A DNA stretch of 9,174 nucleotides. Source: Saprospiraceae bacterium. Its GTDB lineage: Bacteria > Bacteroidota > Bacteroidia > Chitinophagales > Saprospiraceae. The stretch spans positions 1-9,174 of the forward strand of contig JAGQXA010000179.1 of the NCBI GenBank assembly GCA_020436865.1, in the 5' to 3' direction. The position numbers were made by a program, and so were the translations under genes. The notes under the pieces are model-generated. The model ran no database searches, was not told the DNA's origin, and saw only the letters and a program-made list of their open reading frames with translations. Of the stretch, positions 1 to 7,100 are shown in pieces (positions within the stretch are counted from its first letter, which is position 1; every line of letters starts with the position of its first letter).

Positions 1-5
1 TCCCT

Positions 6-2396
6 ATGAGAAGAATCAAGAAAGCGGCAGTGCTCGGCTCCGGCCTGATGGGTTCGGGTATTGCCTGTCATTTGGCCAATATCGGTCTGGAAGTCCTGAT
101 GCTCGACATCCTCCCACCCGACCTGCGTGAAGAGGAAAAGGGCGACCGAAAGGCCCGCAACCGCCTGGCCGACCGGGCCCTGCAACAGGCCTTGAAGGGT
201 AAACCCGCAGCCCTCTACGATGCCGCTTTCGTCAAACGCGTCGATACGGGCAATTTTGCCGACGATCTGCCGCGCATCGCCGAATGCGATTGGGTGATCG
301 AGGTGGTCGTCGAACGGCTCGACATCAAGAAGCAGGTGTTCGAGCAGGTGGAAAAATACCGCCGGCCCGGCACGCTCATCACCACCAACACCTCCGGTAT
401 CCCGATCCACCTGATGGCGGAAGGGCGGTCCGACGACTTCCGGCGCCACTTCTGCGGCACCCACTTTTTCAATCCGCCGCGCTACATGCGCCTGCTCGAG
501 ATCATTCCGACCGCCGAAACGGATCCGGAGGTGATCGATTTCCTCATGCACTATGGCGACGTCTACCTCGGTAAACAAACCGTACTGGCCAAGGATACAC
601 CCGCCTTCATCGCCAACCGCATCGGGGTGTTTGCCATGGGCAAGGTCTTTCAGCTCACACAGGAACTCGACCTTCGCCCGGAAGAGGTCGACCGCCTTAC
701 CGGACCTGCCATCGGCCGCCCCAAGACGGGCACCTTCCGCCTGGCCGATCTCGTTGGGCTCGACACCTCCGCGCGCGTCCTGATGGGTGTCAAGGAAAAT
801 TGCCCGGACGATGAGCAGGCCGCCCAATTCGAGATCCCCGACTTTCTGCAGTACCTGCTCGACCAGAAATTCCTGGGCGATAAGTCGGGTAAAGGATTTT
901 ACCAGAAAACCGACGAACGCGACGAGCAGGGCAATCGCCTCATCCTGACCCTCAACCTGAAAACCAAGGAATACGAACCCTCTATTCGCCCCAAACTGCC
1001 CAGCATCGAACTGGCCAAGCAGATCGACACGCTGCCCAAACGCATCCAGGCCTTGTTCAATGCGGAAGATAAGGGCGGCAAATTGATCCGCCGCTCGCTG
1101 CTCAGCCTCTTCGCCTATGTGTCTAACCGCATCCCCGAGATCGCCGACCACCTTTACGCCATCGACGACGCTTTGCGAGCCGGCTTCGCCTGGGAGGTGG
1201 GCCCCTTCGAATACTGGGATATCGTCGGTTTGAAAAAAGGCCTCGACATGGCCGAGTCGCGCGGAGAGCAGGTCGCCCCCTGGGTGCGCAATATGCTCGG
1301 GAAGGGCCATACCTCCTTCTACAAGCGGGAAGGCGGCCGGCGGCTCTTCTACAACCTGCAGACCGGAACCTACGAACCGCTGCCCGGCGCCGGCGAGATC
1401 ATCGTCCTCGACAACTTCCGCAAGTTGGCCCCGGTCAGCCAGTCGGCCGACTATACCCTGCACGACATCGGCGATGGCGTGCTCTGCCTGGAATTCACCA
1501 GCAAGATGAACACCATGGGCGCCGGCGTGCTGCAGGGGATCAACGAGGGGATCCGACTGGCCGAGGAAGGCGACTGGAAAGGCCTCGTCATCGGCAACAA
1601 TGCCGCCAACTTCACTGTCGGCGCCAACCTGATGATGGTCGCCCAACTGGCCTACGCACAGGAGTTCGACGAACTCAATCAGGCCATCCACTATTTTCAG
1701 CAGACCACCATGCGCTGTCGCTACTCGGCCGTACCGGTGGTCGCCGCCACGCAAGGGTATGTCTTCGGCGGCGGCTGCGAACTGATCATGCACTGCGACG
1801 CCACCGCCGCAGCCGCCGAGTCGTACATCGGACTGGTGGAGATCGGCGTCGGCCTGCTGCCCGGCGGCGGCGGCACCAAAGAATTTGCCGTGCGGGCCTC
1901 CGATTCCTTCTTTCCGGGCGATGTCATGATCCCCACCCTCGTCGAGCAGTTCAAAACGATCGCCATGAGCCGGGTGAGCACCTCCGCTCAGGAAGCCTTC
2001 CATTTCGGTTACCTGCAAGCACAAAGAGATGAGGTGGTCGTGAATGCCCTGCGCAACATCGCCGCCGCCAAACAGCGCGTGCTCGAGCTGTCGGAAGGCT
2101 ACGTGCAACCGATCCCGCGCGACGATGTCTACGTGCTCGGCCGCGGCGGATTGGGCGCTCTGTACGTCGCCGCCAACGAGCTGCGCCTCGGCAAGTTCGC
2201 CTCCGATCACGATATCAAGATCGCCCAGAAGATCGCCTTCGTCCTCTGCGGCGGCGACCTGACCGGCGCCCAAACCGTTCCGGAACAATACCTGCTCGAC
2301 CTGGAGCGCGAGGCCTTCCTCAGCCTCTGCGGCGAGCCCAAAACCCAGGAACGGATCCAGCATATGTTGCAGACGGGGAAACCGCTTAGGAATTAG
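6..2396 (+). CDS. fadN: FadN-type bifunctional 3-hydroxyacyl-CoA dehydrogenase / enoyl-CoA hydratase
   Basis: This is a 796-aa cytoplasmic beta-oxidation enzyme. It hydrates trans-2-enoyl-CoA and oxidises the resulting L-3-hydroxyacyl-CoA with NAD+. The N-terminus is a Rossmann fold with the motif GSGLMG (residues 11-16). The dehydrogenase catalytic pair is visible as H153 in GTHFFNPP and E165 in LLEIIP, with NTS at 128-130 in the substrate region. Two 3HCDH C-terminal-type helical segments follow at about 195-300 and 360-435. A crotonase fold occupies about 485-700; its two catalytic glutamates are E592 (GGGCEL) and E612 (LVEIGVG), 20 residues apart as in rat mitochondrial hydratase. The order dehydrogenase-then-hydratase is that of Bacillus FadN and the reverse of E. 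coli FadB/FadJ, and the length is close to FadN (about 790 aa). The ATG at 6 begins directly with the Rossmann strand. Only 5 bases precede it, so no promoter can be judged. The partner thiolase gene is downstream, beyond an inserted small gene. Function is secure; the symbol is by family analogy. Confidence 0.95.
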   Translation: MRRIKKAAVLGSGLMGSGIACHLANIGLEVLMLDILPPDLREEEKGDRKARNRLADRALQQALKGKPAALYDAAFVKRVDTGNFADDLPRIAECDWVIEVVVERLDIKKQVFEQVEKYRRPGTLITTNTSGIPIHLMAEGRSDDFRRHFCGTHFFNPPRYMRLLEIIPTAETDPEVIDFLMHYGDVYLGKQTVLAKDTPAFIANRIGVFAMGKVFQLTQELDLRPEEVDRLTGPAIGRPKTGTFRLADLVGLDTSARVLMGVKENCPDDEQAAQFEIPDFLQYLLDQKFLGDKSGKGFYQKTDERDEQGNRLILTLNLKTKEYEPSIRPKLPSIELAKQIDTLPKRIQALFNAEDKGGKLIRRSLLSLFAYVSNRIPEIADHLYAIDDALRAGFAWEVGPFEYWDIVGLKKGLDMAESRGEQVAPWVRNMLGKGHTSFYKREGGRRLFYNLQTGTYEPLPGAGEIIVLDNFRKLAPVSQSADYTLHDIGDGVLCLEFTSKMNTMGAGVLQGINEGIRLAEEGDWKGLVIGNNAANFTVGANLMMVAQLAYAQEFDELNQAIHYFQQTTMRCRYSAVPVVAATQGYVFGGGCELIMHCDATAAAAESYIGLVEIGVGLLPGGGGTKEFAVRASDSFFPGDVMIPTLVEQFKTIAMSRVSTSAQEAFHFGYLQAQRDEVVVNALRNIAAAKQRVLELSEGYVQPIPRDDVYVLGRGGLGALYVAANELRLGKFASDHDIKIAQKIAFVLCGGDLTGAQTVPEQYLLDLEREAFLSLCGEPKTQERIQHMLQTGKPLRN

Positions 2397-2398
2397 TA

Positions 2399-2440
2399 GA
2401 AAGATGAGAGATGAAAGATGAGAGATGAAAGATGAGAGAA
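2399..2440. repeat. Heptanucleotide tandem array GATGAAA/GATGAGA (14-bp dimer x3)
   Basis: Three successive 14-bp units GAAAGATGAGAGAT lie at 2399-2412, 2413-2426 and 2427-2440; the third differs at its last base. Read in another phase, this is a 7-bp repeat GATGARA with strictly alternating A and G at position 6 (2403-2437, five heptads). It starts 3 bases after the fadN stop codon. The + strand is almost pure purine. Copies in the opposite orientation occur at 2457-2469 and 2907-2937, so the array can pair with either one. The tandem structure is seen directly. A tendency to vary in copy number by slippage is inferred. Confidence 0.9.
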
Positions 2441-2469
2441 GGAAGCGAGGATCGATCATCTTTTATCTC
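2422..2469 (+). other. Local hairpin after fadN
   Basis: GAGATGAAAGATG (2422-2434) is complementary to CATCTTTTATCTC (2457-2469) over 13 positions, with one G.U pair and a 22-nt loop. It lies just after the fadN stop and has no T-tract behind it, so it is not a classical intrinsic terminator. It could still stabilise or punctuate the fadN transcript. Its 5' arm is the same array that can pair with 2907-2937, so the two folds exclude each other. Seen in the sequence; any function is inferred. Confidence 0.55.
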
Positions 2470-2534
2470 CAATTGGCGGCGACTCTCAATTTTTGCGAGG
2501 ATCAGGAAATAACTTGAGGCAAAAATTGAAAGCG

Positions 2535-2906
2535 ATGGACCGGAAGTTGCACAATTTTAGAGAGCTCAAGACCTGGCAATTGGGAATGGCCATTGCCGGT
2601 GAAGTCTTCGCTTTGTGTAAGAACCTCAAAACCAGCGATCTCTATGGCATCCTGAATCAAATCAGGAGGTCTGCCGTTTCGATACCATCCAATATCGCGG
2701 AAGGCTGCGGTAGAAAGACGAACAGGCAATTACTGCAGTTCCTTGGGATTGCCCAAGGTTCCGCCTATGAACTGGAAACGCAATTACTATTGATGATCGA
2801 TATCAACCTGGCCTCGGCTGAGTCAATCAGAGAAGTGATAGATATGTTACACGAATTTCAACGCATGAACGCAGGCCTCATCAGTAAATTAGAGGCTGAT
2901 ACCTAG
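2535..2906 (+). CDS. Four helix bundle protein, 23S rRNA intervening-sequence protein (IVP) family
   Basis: This is a small protein of 123 aa, usual for the family (about 115-130 aa). The family signature is clear: FRELKTWQ near the N-terminus, LNQIRRSAVSIPSNIAEGCG in the middle, then QFLGIAQGSAYELETQLL. No signal peptide or membrane segment is seen, so it should be cytoplasmic. Relatives form four-helix bundles and oligomerise; they include proteins encoded in rRNA intervening sequences and the Avd protein of diversity-generating retroelements, which binds nucleic acid. No precise function is established for free-standing members. I chose the ATG at 2535 because the family homology starts there; the same frame is open upstream to a TTG at 2493 that would add 14 atypical residues. 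Base composition is lower in GC than its neighbours, which suggests transfer. It sits between two beta-oxidation genes to which it has no metabolic link. Confidence 0.88.
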   Translation: MDRKLHNFRELKTWQLGMAIAGEVFALCKNLKTSDLYGILNQIRRSAVSIPSNIAEGCGRKTNRQLLQFLGIAQGSAYELETQLLLMIDINLASAESIREVIDMLHEFQRMNAGLISKLEADT

Positions 2907-2937
2907 TCTTTCATCTTTCTACTTTCATCTTTCATCT
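2907..2937. repeat. Inverted heptad array (TTTCATC) closing the IVP segment
   Basis: This array begins at the base after the IVP stop codon (2904-2906) and ends 7 bases before the fadA ATG. On the complementary strand it reads as heptads GATGAAA, GATGAAA, GTAGAAA, GATGAAA. It is complementary to 2409-2439 at 27 of 31 positions, interrupted by one 2-base mismatch in the middle, with two G.U pairs. An alternative register pairs 2907-2923 with 2395-2411 over 17 positions (16 Watson-Crick plus one G.U). Its position means that folding could affect the translation start of fadA. Confidence 0.85.
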
Positions 2938-2944
2938 ACACCCA

Positions 2945-4117
2945 ATGGACGCTTACATCATCAAAGCATATCGCAGCGCCGTCGGCAAAGCCGGAAAAGG
3001 CGGATTCAGAAACTATCGGTCGGACGACCTGGCGGTCGACGTGATCAAACATTTGCTTTCAGAAACCCCGGAACTCGAGCCCGGATTGGTCGACGACCTC
3101 ATCGTCGGATGCGCCAATCCGGAAGGAGAACAGGGGCTGCAGATCGGCCGCATGATCTCGGTACGGGCGCTGGGCAAATCGGTGCCCGGCATGACCGTAA
3201 ACCGCTACTGCGCGTCGGGACTCGAAACCATTTCTATTGCCGTCGCGAAGATCCGGGCGGGCATGGGACAGGTCTATATCGCCGGCGGCGCAGAAAGCAT
3301 GAGCATGATCCCGATGACGGGCTATAAGCTGGCGCCGGCCTATTCGGTGGCCAACTCGACGCCCAATTATGTGGCCAGCATGGGCCTGACGGCCGAAGCC
3401 GTCGCCAGGAAATTTGGGATCAGCCGGGAGGCGGCTGACGAATTCTCCTACCGCTCCCATCAAAAGGCCGCGCAGGCCATCGACGAGGGTAAGTTCACCG
3501 GCCAGATCGTGCCGGTGACCGTGCCGGAGGTATTTGTGAAAGATGGAAAACGAGTGGAATCGAGCCATACGGTCGACATGGACGAAGGCGTGCGCCGCGA
3601 AACCACCCCGGAAGTACTGGCCAAGTTGCGGCCGGTCTTCGCACGCGATGGCGTCGTCACCGCCGGCAATGCTTCCCAGACCTCCGATGGCGCATCATTC
3701 GTGCTGGTCATGAGTGAAGAAATGGTGAAGCAACTCGGCCTGACCCCCATCGCGCGACTCGCTTCCTGCAGCGTGGCCGGGGTCGATCCGCTCTATATGG
3801 GTATCGGGCCCTGTGCGGCCATTCCCAAGGCCTTGCAGCAGGCCGGCCTGAAGCTTTCCGACATCCAGCAGATCGAACTCAACGAGGCCTTTGCCGCCCA
3901 GGCTCTGGCTGTCATTCAGGAAGCCGGTCTCGATCCCGGGATCGTCAACGTCAACGGCGGCGCCATCGCCCTCGGTCACCCCTTAGGCTGTACCGGCGCC
4001 AAATTATCTACCCAGTTGTTCAGTGAAATGCGTCTCCGCAAGCAGAAATACGGCATGGTCACCGCCTGTGTCGGCGGCGGACAGGGGATCGCGGGGGTGT
4101 ATGAATTACTGAATTGA
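2945..4117 (+). CDS. fadA: Acetyl-CoA acyltransferase (3-ketoacyl-CoA thiolase)
   Basis: This is a 390-aa thiolase, the usual family length. It performs the last step of beta-oxidation, cleaving 3-ketoacyl-CoA with CoA to acetyl-CoA and a shortened acyl-CoA. All active-site elements are present: nucleophile C89 in NRYCASGLE, the NEAFAAQ motif at 313-319, H345 in GHPLGCTGA, and the general acid/base C375 in CVGGGQG. The GGAESMS motif is at 114-120. The ATG at 2945 starts on the first beta strand; there is no Shine-Dalgarno sequence before it (TTTCATCTACACCCA), as is common in Bacteroidota. It presumably forms the enzyme complex with the upstream FadN-type protein, as in fadNA operons. No acyl-CoA dehydrogenase gene follows, because the next gene is convergent. 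A biosynthetic acetoacetyl-CoA thiolase is an alternative, but the fadN neighbour favours beta-oxidation. Confidence 0.94.
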   Translation: MDAYIIKAYRSAVGKAGKGGFRNYRSDDLAVDVIKHLLSETPELEPGLVDDLIVGCANPEGEQGLQIGRMISVRALGKSVPGMTVNRYCASGLETISIAVAKIRAGMGQVYIAGGAESMSMIPMTGYKLAPAYSVANSTPNYVASMGLTAEAVARKFGISREAADEFSYRSHQKAAQAIDEGKFTGQIVPVTVPEVFVKDGKRVESSHTVDMDEGVRRETTPEVLAKLRPVFARDGVVTAGNASQTSDGASFVLVMSEEMVKQLGLTPIARLASCSVAGVDPLYMGIGPCAAIPKALQQAGLKLSDIQQIELNEAFAAQALAVIQEAGLDPGIVNVNGGAIALGHPLGCTGAKLSTQLFSEMRLRKQKYGMVTACVGGGQGIAGVYELLN

Positions 4118-4118
4118 T

Positions 4119-4146
4119 GTTGGATGTTGGTCGTTGGATGTTGGTA
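4119..4146. repeat. Heptanucleotide tandem array GTTGGAT/GTTGGTC after fadA
   Basis: Four consecutive 7-bp units GTTGGAT, GTTGGTC, GTTGGAT, GTTGGTA begin 1 base after the fadA stop codon. The alternation gives two 12-bp direct copies of TTGGATGTTGGT (4120-4131 and 4134-4145). Either copy can pair with the inverted copy at 4153-4164. The organisation is the same as the GATGARA array after fadN, but the sequence is unrelated. Confidence 0.85.
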
Positions 4147-4164
4147 GAGCCTTACCAACATCCA
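4135..4164. terminator. Hairpin between convergent genes (possible bidirectional terminator)
   Basis: TGGATGTTGGTA (4135-4146) and TACCAACATCCA (4153-4164) are perfect 12-bp complements around a 6-nt loop. The hairpin lies 17 bases after the fadA stop and 5 bases beyond the stop of the convergent surface-protein gene. The position fits a shared terminator. Neither strand has a U-tract after the stem, so intrinsic termination is not proven by sequence; it may instead act as a 3'-end stabiliser or be only a repeat remnant. Confidence 0.55.
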
Positions 4165-4169
4165 GAACC

Positions 4170-7100
4170 TCACCTCACCAGCAACACATCTCCCTTAAAC
4201 AGCACGCGATCGCCGTCGATGAACTCGATCTCGGCGAAATAGGCGTAGACGCCCGTCTGGGCCTTCTGGCCGCGGAAGGTGCCGTCCCAGCCGTAGCTTT
4301 CATCGCCGGGCAGGAATCCGGCGGCTTCGTACACCAGGGCGCCGTTGCGGTCGAAGACGCGGAAGTTAAGCACCTGGTTAACGCCCAGAGCGCCGTACAT
4401 CACAAAGTAATCGTTAGAGCCGTCGAAATTGGGCGAGAAGGCGTTCGGGAAGAAGATCTTCCGGTCGTTGCGCACCTCTACATAGAGTTCGTCGGAGGCC
4501 CGGCATTGGGTGATGGTGTCCTGTACGACCACGGTATAGGTACCGCTGGCCACCGGCACGAGTTCGAGCGTTTGACAATCGAAGGTCGGGCAGAGCACCG
4601 GAATGCCATCGGCCGCCCAGGTGAACAGGGCATTGACGGCATTCGTCGACGCGTCGAGTAGCAGTGGTTCTCCGAGGGCCAGCATCTGATCGGGTCCCAG
4701 GTCGGCAAAGAGCTCGGGCGGCGCGGTGATGGTTACGGGGATCACCTGCTCGCAACCGGCGGCATCCATCACTTTCAATTGATAGGGGCCTTCGGTGAGG
4801 CTCCCGAATTGCGGGTCGCTGCTAAAGACCCCGTTGTTCAGGGCGTAGAGATAGGGCCCTACCCCACCGCTGACCGTATCGACCTGGATCAAGCCTTCCT
4901 CTTCGCCGGGCAGGCAAGTGATATCCTTGGAAGACCATTCGACCACCATCGGCTCCGGTTCGTCGAGGAAGAAGGAAGCCGTAGCCGTACAGCCGGCATT
5001 GCTGACGACGGTCACGGTATAGTTGCCAGTCGATAGATTATTGGCATGCGAAGTAGCCGCGCTGTTGGACCAGGAGTAGGAGAAGCCCGTGCCGGGTCCT
5101 CCTGCCACCGCTTGCAACACGCCGTCGGCTTCGCCGCTGCAGGAAACCGGCTCTATAAGCTGGATCGACACCGTAACCGGCGCAGAAGGCGTTTGCACGG
5201 TCGCGAAGGCGATGGCCTGACAACCGTCGTCGTTGGTCACTGTAACCGAATAATTGCCGCCGGGCAGGCCGGAAATAGACGGCGTGTTGGCAGTAGTACT
5301 CCATTGATAGGCGATGGGGTTGCCGTTGGTGGTGACGGTAATGCTGCCATCGCTACCCCCAAAGCAGGAGACGTTGGCCGTCACCGTCGCCGTCGCCACG
5401 AACTCGGGCGGCTCGGCCACCGTCGTGGTCATCACTTCCTGGCAGCCATTGGCATCTTCGACGGTCACGGTATAGGCATCGGCACACAAGCCACTGAGCA
5501 GATCCCCCGAGCCGGCATTATCCCAGGTATAGGTGTAGCCGCCGGTGCCGCCCTGTACGTTGGCCTGTACCTGCCCATCGCAGGTGCCGGCGCAACTGGC
5601 GTCGGTCGGGAGCAGGTCGATCTGGAGGGGGAGAGGTTCGAACACATTGGCCAGCACGATCGTATCCGACAGGCCGTCGGTGAGCGTGATGGAATAGTCG
5701 CCCCCTGTCAGGTTCTTGATGTCGACTACATCGCCGGCTGCCGGGATGTTGCCCGTACCCGAATCGCCGCTATCGAGGTTGGTCCAGGTAAAGGTATAGG
5801 GCGGCTGTCCGTTGATGGCCGACAGGGAAATTGTTCCGTCGGTATCGCCGTTACAGAGGAGCGAGCCGTTGGTCACGGTGGGGATGATATCGACCAGGAA
5901 GGGCACCGTAAAACAGGTGTCTCCTTCACAACCATTGCTGTCGAAGATCGTCACGCAAGCCGTACCGTTGCCGGGCAGGCCGGTAGCGGTGGCGGTGGTC
6001 TGACTGCCGACGTTCGGACTCCAAAGGTAGGAGAATGGAGGCACGCCCCCACTCAGGGCTCCGACCGTGGCCACGCCGTCGGCGATGCCGCTGCCGCTGG
6101 CCGGCGAGTCGATGGTCAGGTCCACATAGATGGGTTCGAGCACGGTTAGGGTCGTGTTCACAATGCTGTCGCAACCGCCGCCGATGAGAATGGTATCGGC
6201 ATACACTCCCGACTGGGTATAGGTCGAACCGCCTACCGTAATGCTCTCTCCGTCGCAAAGGGTGATGTCCTGATTCAGGATCGGGGTATCGTCGCCGGCA
6301 TCGGTGATGGTCAGGGTGAACACGCCGTCGGTATTGTTGCCGTCGCCGTCGATCAGGATCCAGTACGGGCGGGTCGGGTTGAGGCACGACACTTCCAGTA
6401 CTTCGTCGAAGTCGCCCGCCGTGTATACGCTTTCCACTTCGAAGAAGAAGCCGGTGCATAGATTATTGATCGAGCGGATCAGGGCGATCTGCAGTCCGAT
6501 CTCGTCTTCGCCGGCCGGGATCGGGCTGGCGTTGTTCGCCTCGATGATCACATGACCGGAAAGGGGTGGGATAAAGCGGAACCAAACCGATTGTTGGGGC
6601 ACAAAGGCGGGGATGAACGGATCGCCGACGCTCGTCGCACAACGGTTCGAGCGCACGCCGGCCGTAGTCACCGAGCCGCCGTCGGGGATCATGCCGAAAT
6701 CTTCGGCATCGCAGCGCTCATCGGCCCCTTCAATGATATCGTAGGCCAGTATTTCCAATCCGAAATAGCCGTAGGTTTCCTGTTGGGAGTCTGTTACCCC
6801 GTCGATCAGGATGAAGTAGGTCGTATTGGGTGTCAGGCAGTTAGGCGACATTTCCTCATCCCAACTGCTCGTATCGTAGCTCTGGTCGAACAGTGTCATC
6901 GTACCGGTGCAGGTTCCGTCGCTGGATTCATAGATGGCGACCTGCAGGTTCACCGGATCGCCCAGACCGGAAGGGTCGCTGACGGCCTGTAGGTAGGTAT
7001 AGGGCAGCGGGTTTGGTCCCGTGGTGAAGGTCAGCCACACGCCGACATTGTTCGACCAGCCTGCTCCTTGGGAGGAAGGGTTTGGCTCGCCGGTATTCGT

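Larger units (their letters stand above)
2409..2937 (+). mobile_element. Putative IVS-like element: IVP gene bracketed by inverted heptad arrays
   Basis: A segment of about 530 bp lies between fadN and fadA. It is bounded by 2409-2439 and the inverted copy 2907-2937, which match at 27 of 31 positions; two further positions form G.U pairs in RNA. It encloses a four-helix-bundle (IVP) gene. Intervening sequences in 23S rRNA genes of Leptospira and other bacteria have the same plan: long complementary ends and, in some, an IVP-family gene inside. The interior is visibly more AT-rich than the beta-oxidation genes on either side. No transposase and no certain target-site duplication is seen. Calling it an element is an inference. 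The alternative is an ordinary resident gene flanked by genome-wide intergenic repeats. Confidence 0.4.

Noticed and set aside
2493..2534. Longer IVP protein starting at TTG 2493
   Set aside because: The extra 14 residues are not part of the family's usual N-terminus, and ATG 2535 gives the expected length.
2535..2906. Accessory (Avd) gene of a diversity-generating retroelement
   Set aside because: The family is related, but no reverse transcriptase gene, template repeat or variable repeat is present in the window.
2399..2937. CRISPR array or tRNA-like structure in the repeat-rich gap
   Set aside because: The repeats are 7-14 bp, immediately adjacent without spacers, and no cloverleaf can be drawn.
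3059..3568. A 169-codon - strand frame inside fadA
   Set aside because: It is antisense to the thiolase active-site region, which is plainly coding; the His/Arg-rich translation is a shadow.
4134..4661. A 175-codon + strand frame starting in the repeat after fadA
   Set aside because: It starts inside the heptad array/hairpin and runs antisense through the conserved sorting domain of the surface protein; there is no family resemblance.
5046..6149. A 367-codon open frame on the + strand, opposite the 1164-aa surface protein gene
   Set aside because: It lies wholly antisense to a gene with clear domains. Its translation is rich in Gly, Arg, His and Ala with no recognisable motif, as expected when GC-rich repeat DNA is read in a shadow frame.
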